From positions 1 through 9,907 of the forward strand of contig JAEZNC010000222.1 of NCBI GenBank assembly GCA_023441905.1: a stretch of DNA of 9,907 bases. The letters run 5' to 3'. Position 1 is the stretch's first letter. Each line of letters starts with the position of its first letter. Below, in pieces: positions 5,611-9,907 of this stretch. The position numbers and the translations under genes were made by a program. Origin of the DNA: Bacillota bacterium. GTDB taxonomy: Bacteria; Bacillota; Clostridia; Christensenellales; SZUA-584. The notes under the pieces were generated by a model. It made no database searches and was not told the DNA's origin. It saw only the letters and a program-made list of their open reading frames with translations.

Positions 5611-6116
5611 ATCTGATATTGTGCGTGATGATCGTTGGTGTGTGCACCGCAATAGGCCGGATACTCGCGGGGCGCATGGCGGACCGGCTGGCTCTTTTCA
5701 GAGAGTATCAGCTTTCCTTCACGCAGCTGACAGACCGGATGGTCGGCATCAATCTGGAGCTCTATCAAGCGTTGATGTCATGCCAGGGGGCGCGTCTGAA
5801 AAGCCTGCATCATCGCTGTGCGTCCGATTTAAAAAGGATGCCGCAGGCGTCCTTCCGGCAGATATGGCAAATGAATTTAGACCGCGTGAAGCCGGAGTAT
5901 AACAGCCTGCTGAAGGAAGACTGGAAAATACTGACCGAGGGGGGCGCGGCGATCGAAGCGCTTTGCATGAACCCAAGCGAAAAACAGGCGGGAATTTATT
6001 TAAAAAGGCTCTCCGGCTACACGGCCGAGCTTGAGGCAGAGAAAATTAAAAAGTGCAAGCTTTATAACACAACCGGTGTGCTGGCGGGGCTCATGATCGC
6101 GCTGCTGGTGATATAA
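5607..6116 (+). CDS. spoIIIAB: Stage III sporulation protein AB
   Basis: Predicted 169-aa membrane protein of the SpoIIIA complex; the family resembles the GspF-type platform proteins of secretion systems and is thought to work with the SpoIIIAA ATPase. An N-terminal membrane helix (residues 2-20) is followed by a helical cytoplasmic part with ELYQAL and RQIWQMNLDR. A second hydrophobic helix closes the chain (GVLAGLMIALLVI, 157-169). The length agrees with the usual 170 or so. The open frame extends upstream to 5565, but the start was placed at the ATG at 5607. That start forms the ATGA overlap with the spoIIIAA stop, has GGAGG at 5598-5602, 4 nt upstream, and begins directly with the expected hydrophobic helix. 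The gap to spoIIIAC is 15 nt. Confidence 0.93.
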   Translation: MNLILCVMIVGVCTAIGRILAGRMADRLALFREYQLSFTQLTDRMVGINLELYQALMSCQGARLKSLHHRCASDLKRMPQASFRQIWQMNLDRVKPEYNSLLKEDWKILTEGGAAIEALCMNPSEKQAGIYLKRLSGYTAELEAEKIKKCKLYNTTGVLAGLMIALLVI

Positions 6117-6122
6117 GGGAGG
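6117..6122 (+). promoter_or_regulatory. Ribosome binding site deciding the spoIIIAC start
   Basis: GGGAGG directly abuts an ATG at 6123, which leaves no spacer, but is 9 nt before the in-frame ATG at 6132. The latter is therefore the better start and gives the family's usual N-terminus MDIDLIFRIA. Confidence 0.7.
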
Positions 6123-6131
6123 ATGAAGAGA

Positions 6132-6329
6132 ATGGATATTGACCTTATTTTCAGGATTGCCGCGATCGGCATATTGATCGCCGTGCTCAATCAGCTGCTA
6201 AACAAGGCGGGGCGTGAGGAAATCGCCACGATGGTGACAATCGCAGGGCTAATCCTCGTGCTGCTGATGGTGGTGGACCTTGTCGGCAATCTGTTTGAAA
6301 ATGTGAAACGCATATTCAACCTCTATTAG
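6132..6329 (+). CDS. spoIIIAC: Stage III sporulation protein AC
   Basis: A 65-aa integral membrane protein with two hydrophobic helices (about residues 5-22 and 32-52) linked by the conserved short loop NQLLNKAGREEIA. It is part of the membrane core of the SpoIIIA channel in the mother-cell membrane and is related to SpoIIIAD. The start at 6132 was preferred to the in-frame ATG at 6123 because of the Shine-Dalgarno spacing and because family members begin MxVDLIFKIA-like. The C-terminus NLFENVKRIFNLY is typical. The stop is only 2 nt before spoIIIAD, so the two are probably translationally coupled. Confidence 0.92.
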   Translation: MDIDLIFRIAAIGILIAVLNQLLNKAGREEIATMVTIAGLILVLLMVVDLVGNLFENVKRIFNLY

Positions 6330-6331
6330 CC

Positions 6332-6718
6332 ATGGAGATTGTTCGAATTGCGCTGATCGGCATCGTGGCGGGCGTGCTGGTGATCACCATCAAGCAAAAG
6401 CAGCCGGAAATTGCGCTTCAGGTCAGTATCATCGCCGGCCTTATCTTATTCATCTACGTGCTCGATTATATTGTTATTGCAATTGATTATGTCAAGGACA
6501 TAGTCAACACTTACAACATTCCTTACGAGAGCATTACGGTGGTGCTCAAAATTATCGGCATCGCTTATATCTGTGAATTTGGTGTGCAGGTACTGAAAGA
6601 TACAGGAGAAAATTCCCTGGCAGGCAAGGTTGAAATTGCGGGACGCGTATTCATCGTGGTGCTGTCGCTTCCCATATTGAGCTCGTTTATGACCATGGTG
6701 CTCGGGATGCTGGAATAA
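6332..6718 (+). CDS. spoIIIAD: Stage III sporulation protein AD
   Basis: A 128-aa polytopic membrane protein. The first half (VRIALIGIVAGVLVITIKQKQPEIALQVSIIAGLILFIYVLDYI) repeats the two-helix pattern of SpoIIIAC. The conserved centre is YESITVVLKIIGIAYICEFGVQVLKDTGENSLAGKVEIAGR (64-104). A final hydrophobic segment ends the chain. Length and motifs match the family closely. The start ATG follows the spoIIIAC stop by 2 nt, with no clear Shine-Dalgarno sequence in the preceding 20 nt. Translation probably depends on ribosomes terminating at spoIIIAC. Role: membrane component of the channel complex; the precise biochemical function is not established. Confidence 0.94.
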   Translation: MEIVRIALIGIVAGVLVITIKQKQPEIALQVSIIAGLILFIYVLDYIVIAIDYVKDIVNTYNIPYESITVVLKIIGIAYICEFGVQVLKDTGENSLAGKVEIAGRVFIVVLSLPILSSFMTMVLGMLE

Positions 6719-6721
6719 CAT

Positions 6722-7915
6722 ATGAAGAAGATAATTATTGTTTTGGCCGTCTTGCTTTGCTTTCTGCTGATGCCGCGCACGGCGCTGGCGAATGACGATG
6801 TGGAGCAGGCCATCGAGGACGACATCGCGGATAACATTGAGCGCGCTCTTGACACGGCCGATCTGCATGAGATTGAGTCGTTTTACAACGATTACGCTCA
6901 GACGCTGTCGCCGATAACCGGGGGGACCGATATCCGCAGCTTTATGGCAATGCTCGTGGAAGGCGGTGCAGAACTCAATTTTTCGAATGTGCTGTCCATG
7001 GTAATGGGTGCGCTGTTCGCCGGTGTGAAGAGCAGCATTCCCGTCATCGTGCAGATTATCGTGGTGGCGCTCGTTTTTTCGGTCATCACGCATTTCAAAC
7101 CATCGTTTGGCGCATCGGGTGTGTCCAAGGCGGCACAAACGGCGCAGTATGTGATCATCGGCACCATGACAATCGGTGTTCTCATCTCCGCTTTTTCCAT
7201 CGGCACCAAAACAATCGCGGATATGACCGCTTTTACGGCCGATTTTTTTCCGCTGATGTTTACGCTGCTGACGGCGCTTGGCGGTATCACATCTTCCGCA
7301 ATATTGAGCCCCGCCACCGTGTTTTTAACATCGGGCGTATCCATATTCTTTAAAAGCTTTATACTGCCGCTGATTATCGTTCTCACCGTTTTCACCATTA
7401 TCAATCATTTCTCTTCATCGGTCAAACTGACCGGCTTTTGTTCACTGATCAAAAGCGTGATCAAGTGGGGCATCGGCATCAGCTTTACGATATTCCTCGG
7501 CATCATCACGATACAGGGGCTGCTTGGGTCCACCTTCGATGGGCTGTCCATCAAAACGGCCAAATACACCATCGACAAATTTGTTCCGATCATCGGCGGC
7601 ATGTTTTCGGATTCGGTGGATGTGCTGCTCTCGTGTTCGCTGCTCATCAAGAATGCAGTGGGTATCGCAGGCATAATCATCATTGTGGGCATTGTGATTA
7701 CGCCCGTTTTTGCGATACTCGCGCATTATTTTCTGTTTAAACTTGCGGGCGCGGTGCTGGAGCCCATCGCTGGCAGCGAAATGGGCAAATTTGCACAGGA
7801 AGCGGCGGACGTGCTGCTGTTGCTTTTTGCCGCCGTGGTGGCTGCGGCAATCATGTTTTTTGTGACAACCGCCGTGATTATCGGTGCCGGCAATGCCAAT
7901 GTGATGCTGAGGTGA
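6722..7915 (+). CDS. spoIIIAE: Stage III sporulation protein AE
   Basis: A 397-aa polytopic membrane protein, the largest membrane subunit of the SpoIIIA complex, considered a possible pore or permease-like part. Residues 1-23 form a signal peptide (MKKIIIVLAVLL, cleavage probably after ALA). A soluble acidic stretch to about residue 85 follows, then several membrane helices. Conserved blocks include GALFAGVKSSIPVIVQI, LLTALGG, LSPATVF, TIQGLLGSTFDGLSIKTAKYTIDKFVPIIGG (263-293) and the hydrophobic C-terminus. Length fits the family. The ATG at 6722 is 3 nt after the spoIIIAD stop and has only a weak GGAATAA-type upstream sequence, again suggesting coupling. The stop is 4 nt before spoIIIAF. 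Confidence 0.95.
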   Translation: MKKIIIVLAVLLCFLLMPRTALANDDVEQAIEDDIADNIERALDTADLHEIESFYNDYAQTLSPITGGTDIRSFMAMLVEGGAELNFSNVLSMVMGALFAGVKSSIPVIVQIIVVALVFSVITHFKPSFGASGVSKAAQTAQYVIIGTMTIGVLISAFSIGTKTIADMTAFTADFFPLMFTLLTALGGITSSAILSPATVFLTSGVSIFFKSFILPLIIVLTVFTIINHFSSSVKLTGFCSLIKSVIKWGIGISFTIFLGIITIQGLLGSTFDGLSIKTAKYTIDKFVPIIGGMFSDSVDVLLSCSLLIKNAVGIAGIIIIVGIVITPVFAILAHYFLFKLAGAVLEPIAGSEMGKFAQEAADVLLLLFAAVVAAAIMFFVTTAVIIGAGNANVMLR

Positions 7916-7919
7916 GGGT

Positions 7920-8234
7920 ATGGAAAGCTTTTTAACCAATTGGGCCGTTTCGGTGGCTGTTGCCATATTGTTCAGTTCCGTCGTTTCTATGCTGCTGCCG
8001 GAAAGCGGTATAAAAAAGTATGTATCTGTTGTGATGGGGATCGTGGTGACAATTATCATATTGGCCCCTGTTGTGTCACTGTTCAGCGGTAAAGATGTTC
8101 AAACCGAGATCAAAAACGCGTTTCAGGAGGCAGACAGTGGGAAGGTTTTTGAAGTGAACGGTGAGCAGTACAAAGATTATATTTACGATCTTTATCAGGT
8201 ATATATGGTGAATGATGAAAATAAAAATGAGTAA
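7920..8234 (+). CDS. spoIIIAF: Stage III sporulation protein AF, short form
   Basis: A 104-aa protein in the spoIIIAF position with the family's N-terminus: MESFLTNWAVSVAVAILFSSVVSMLLPESGIKKYVSVVMGIVVTIIILAPVVSLFSG, two membrane helices separated by the LLPESGIKKYV loop. Only about 45 residues follow the second helix. The well-studied B. subtilis protein is about 206 aa and carries a soluble ring-building-motif domain in this region, which is absent here. There is no space for it: the stop at 8232 is followed almost at once by spoIIIAG, and the overlapping frame encodes the SpoIIIAG N-terminus, not a lost SpoIIIAF tail. The start ATG has GAGGTG at 7909-7914, overlapping the spoIIIAE end. Family assignment is by N-terminal motif and operon position. 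Whether the short form is normal for this lineage is unknown to me. Confidence 0.85.
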   Translation: MESFLTNWAVSVAVAILFSSVVSMLLPESGIKKYVSVVMGIVVTIIILAPVVSLFSGKDVQTEIKNAFQEADSGKVFEVNGEQYKDYIYDLYQVYMVNDENKNE

Positions 8235-8236
8235 TG

Positions 8237-8244
8237 AAAGGAAG
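8237..8244 (+). promoter_or_regulatory. Ribosome binding site deciding the spoIIIAG start
   Basis: AAAGGAAG lies just after the spoIIIAF stop and 9 nt before the ATG at 8254. The frame is open back to ATGs at 8212, 8215 and 8227, but those lack a well-placed site. Confidence 0.6.
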
Positions 8245-8253
8245 ATAAGACAA

Positions 8254-8847
8254 ATGACGCATGTCAATGACGAAATACATGAGAAAAAGCCGGGTATCAT
8301 CGCCAGATTCGTCAAGCTGGATTTTAAAAAGAAACTGCAGTATCTTGCGGTTTTGCTTATTGTGATTGTGATACTCGCCATCTACTTTGCTAACGCCGGA
8401 GCCCCGGCAATTAAAGAGCCTGCGGGCACGGGCGTAAAGCCTGTGAGTGAAGCCGCTTCGGGCAGCATTGAAGAGAAGCTTCAAGAGACGCTGTCGAAGA
8501 TAGAAGGGGCGGGGCAGGTGCAGGTGATGATCACTTATGAATCCAGCGCCGAGATTGTGCCCGCCGTCAGCGTGGATACACAAACCTCCAACACGACGGA
8601 TGTCAGCGAAGACGGCACCAGCAAGACGAATACGGAGAACACGCAGAGCGAGATCGTCACGGTGAATGGCAATGAAGGCGGCAATGCTCTTGTGCTTAAA
8701 GAGAAAAGCCCCCCGGTGAAAGGTGTCATCGTTGTGGCGCAAGGCGCAGATGACCTTCGTGTAAAGCTGAACCTTTTGAGCGCGGTCGAAACGATTTTAA
8801 ACATCAGCCCGGATCAGGTTGATGTATATAAAATGGAAAATGAATAG
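8254..8847 (+). CDS. spoIIIAG: Stage III sporulation protein AG
   Basis: A 197-aa bitopic protein of the channel. It has a short cytoplasmic N-terminus, one membrane helix (LQYLAVLLIVIVILAIYF, 28-45), then a domain in the space between mother cell and forespore. SpoIIIAG is known to assemble into a large ring through a ring-building motif related to type III secretion and flagellar ring proteins. Here the motif appears split: SIEEKLQETLSKIEGAGQVQVMITYE (71-96) and VKGVIVVAQGADDLRVKLNLLSAVETIL through VDVYKM (155-194). Between them is a Ser/Thr/Asn-rich insertion (about 97-154), matching the insertion that forms the extra beta structure of the known ring. The start at 8254 was chosen by its ribosome binding site; starting at 8212 would add 14 residues and overlap spoIIIAF by 23 nt. 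The gap to spoIIIAH is 37 nt. Confidence 0.93.
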   Translation: MTHVNDEIHEKKPGIIARFVKLDFKKKLQYLAVLLIVIVILAIYFANAGAPAIKEPAGTGVKPVSEAASGSIEEKLQETLSKIEGAGQVQVMITYESSAEIVPAVSVDTQTSNTTDVSEDGTSKTNTENTQSEIVTVNGNEGGNALVLKEKSPPVKGVIVVAQGADDLRVKLNLLSAVETILNISPDQVDVYKMENE

Positions 8848-8869
8848 GGAGTGAATCTGTATAATGAGT

Positions 8870-8877
8870 AAGGGAAG
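8870..8877 (+). promoter_or_regulatory. Ribosome binding site deciding the spoIIIAH start
   Basis: AAGGGAAG is 7 nt before the ATG at 8885. An in-frame ATG at 8864 has GGGAGTG further away (about 10 nt) and would add MSKGSGI. The downstream start gives the usual short basic N-terminus MKNKK before the membrane helix. Confidence 0.6.
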
Positions 8878-8884
8878 TGGTATA

Positions 8885-9427
8885 ATGAAAAACAAGAAGA
8901 CAGGCAGGTATTTGCTGCTGGCGGGGCTGATCGTGCTGCTCGCAGGTGTGGGGTATTTAAACTATGCCCTCGGCAACCCGGCCGGAGGGGATACCGTGGT
9001 GGATGCGTCGGCAGCGGCGTCTCCGGGCCAGGAGGTTGAGGGCGCGCTGAGCGCGGACGATCTTGCCGTGATGTCGTCTGAGAACTATTTTAAAGATTAC
9101 AAGGCGAACAGAGAAAGCGTGCGGGATACCGAGGTGGCGTATCTGGACAGCATTATATCCAGCGAAAACAGCGACGCGGAGACGGTGAAGGACGCTCAAG
9201 ACCAAAAAATACAGATTGTGCAGCGCATGGAATCAGAGCTCACGATTGAGGGCCTTGTGATGGCGGCAGGCTTTGATGACGCCATTGTCACAGTACAGGA
9301 GGGCTCGGTCAATGTGGTATTAAAGGCAGATCAGATATCCAAGGAAGACGCAGCCAAGGTTCTTGAGATTGTGCGTCAGGAAACGGGAGAATCGCCGCAG
9401 AATATTAAGGTTATCTTGCAGGAATAA
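8885..9427 (+). CDS. spoIIIAH: Stage III sporulation protein AH
   Basis: A 180-aa bitopic protein, last gene of the operon. A basic N-terminus (MKNKKTGRY) precedes one membrane helix (about 9-29), a low-complexity Ala/Ser/Gly linker (about 31-58), then the conserved SpoIIIAH domain. The latter has YFKDYKANRESVRDTEVAYLDSII (68-91), a helix with DAQDQKIQIVQRMESELTIEGLVMAAGFDDAIV, and VNVVLKADQISKEDAAKVLEIVRQETGESPQNIKVI. In B. subtilis this YscJ/FliF-like domain interacts with forespore SpoIIQ across the intermembrane space to form the channel that supports forespore gene expression. No spoIIQ-like gene is in this window. An alternative start at 8864 is possible. A weak A/T-only fold follows the stop, but no convincing terminator. 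Confidence 0.94.
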   Translation: MKNKKTGRYLLLAGLIVLLAGVGYLNYALGNPAGGDTVVDASAAASPGQEVEGALSADDLAVMSSENYFKDYKANRESVRDTEVAYLDSIISSENSDAETVKDAQDQKIQIVQRMESELTIEGLVMAAGFDDAIVTVQEGSVNVVLKADQISKEDAAKVLEIVRQETGESPQNIKVILQE

Positions 9428-9466
9428 CAAAACTGTAGAAAAGTGTTAAAGTCTTTTTTAAGCAGA

Positions 9467-9495
9467 TTGAATTGCGCTGTCCTATCTGTTATAAT
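9467..9495 (+). promoter_or_regulatory. Sigma-A-type promoter for the Asp23-family gene
   Basis: TTGAAT (9467-9472) and a perfect TATAAT (9490-9495) are separated by exactly 17 bp. The expected start near 9502 leaves a leader of about 20 nt before the TTG start codon. This suggests vegetative expression separate from the sporulation operon upstream. Confidence 0.8.
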
Positions 9496-9523
9496 TTAAG
9501 CATTATTTGAAGAGGTGAGATAT

Positions 9524-9907
9524 TTGGGCACGAACGATATCAACATGCGGGAAGAACAGAACGGCAGCATTTCTTTTGCTAACGATGTGGTGGCGACAAT
9601 CGCCGGGCTTGCGACGATTGAAATCGAGGGCGTGGCCGGGATGAGCGGAGGCTTTTCGGGCGGCCTTGCCGAGCTTTTGGGCATCAAGAATTTAACCAAG
9701 GGTGTTAAAGTGGAAGTCGGCCGGGAAGAGTGCGCGATCGACCTGTTTGTGGTTGTCAACTACGGCATAGAGATTCCCACAATGTGTGAGAAAATTCAGG
9801 CGAATGTCAAAAAAGCAGTCGAAACGATGACGGGTTTGCGTGCCGTAGAAATTAATGTGCATATTCAAGGCGTAAGGGTGGAGAAGGACGCGCCGGAGGA
9901 TATTAAG
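9524..9907 (+). CDS. Asp23/Gls24 (YqhY-type) family protein, 3' end missing
   Basis: An open frame of 128 codons running off the window. It starts with TTG at 9524, supported by GAGGTG at 9512-9517 with a 6-nt spacer and by the promoter just upstream. The first in-frame ATG (9545) has no ribosome binding site. The protein shows the Asp23 (DUF322) pattern: GSISFANDVVATIAGLATIEIEGVAGMSGG near the N-terminus, then LLGIKNLTKGVKVEVGREECAIDLFVVVNYGIEIPTMCEKIQANVKKAVETMTGLRAVEINVHIQGVRVEKD. It is probably cytoplasmic or membrane-peripheral. Members include the cell-envelope stress protein Asp23 and B. subtilis YqhY, linked to fatty-acid synthesis control. In Clostridia a gene of this kind often sits between spoIIIAH and nusB, so the location fits. 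The exact role of this copy is unknown. Confidence 0.9.
   Translation, partial: MGTNDINMREEQNGSISFANDVVATIAGLATIEIEGVAGMSGGFSGGLAELLGIKNLTKGVKVEVGREECAIDLFVVVNYGIEIPTMCEKIQANVKKAVETMTGLRAVEINVHIQGVRVEKDAPEDIK

Noticed and set aside
6446..8059. Long minus-strand open frames opposite the spoIIIA genes
   Set aside because: They are antisense shadows of strongly conserved genes and show compositionally odd His/Arg-rich translations.
9433..9465. A/T-rich fold after spoIIIAH as a terminator
   Set aside because: The stem would be about five A-T and one G-C pair with a 9-nt loop, too weak to call despite the T run.

Overview
The window looks like chromosomal DNA from an anaerobic, endospore-forming member of the Bacillota, most likely class Clostridia. 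The main evidence is a complete eight-gene spoIIIA sporulation operon followed by an Asp23/YqhY-type gene. Shine-Dalgarno sequences are strong, TTG is used as a start once, and rho-independent terminators are present. Most genes are fairly GC-rich; one small gene and one long intergenic region are clearly AT-richer.

Left part (1-4155), metabolic and accessory genes, all on the + strand: the 3' three quarters of a glyceraldehyde-3-phosphate dehydrogenase gene with a good terminator; a secreted lipoprotein esterase of the PHB-depolymerase/feruloyl-esterase (CE1-like) fold; a small AT-rich VOC (glyoxalase/bleomycin-resistance superfamily) gene 20 nt downstream, probably co-transcribed with the esterase; and a full-length glycerol kinase with its own strong terminator. 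The kinase lacks the histidine that HPr phosphorylates in many Gram-positive homologues. A heptamer tandem repeat starts at its stop codon.

Middle part (4156-4623): about 470 bp without a convincing gene. It holds a MITE-like element with imperfect terminal inverted repeats, a cluster of small palindromes and no recognisable promoter. It ends at spoIIIAA, which has no visible Shine-Dalgarno sequence.

Right part (4624-9427): spoIIIAA, AB, AC, AD, AE, AF, AG and AH in canonical order, tightly packed (a 4-nt overlap or gaps of 2 to 37 nt). In known spore formers the products build the SpoIIIA-SpoIIQ channel between mother cell and forespore. AA is the secretion-type ATPase, AB, AC, AD and AE are membrane parts, and AG and AH form rings in the intermembrane space. 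SpoIIIAF is unusually short here (104 aa) and appears to lack the soluble ring-building domain. After the operon a clean sigma-A-type promoter (TTGAAT, 17 nt, TATAAT) precedes an Asp23/Gls24-family gene that starts with TTG and runs off the window.

Overall this is a mostly conventional core region. I see no phage, CRISPR, toxin-antitoxin or defence system, and no evidence of a wholly new system. The points worth a second look are the short SpoIIIAF, the GlpK substitutions, the repeat-filled region before spoIIIAA, and the paired dyad sites before the esterase.
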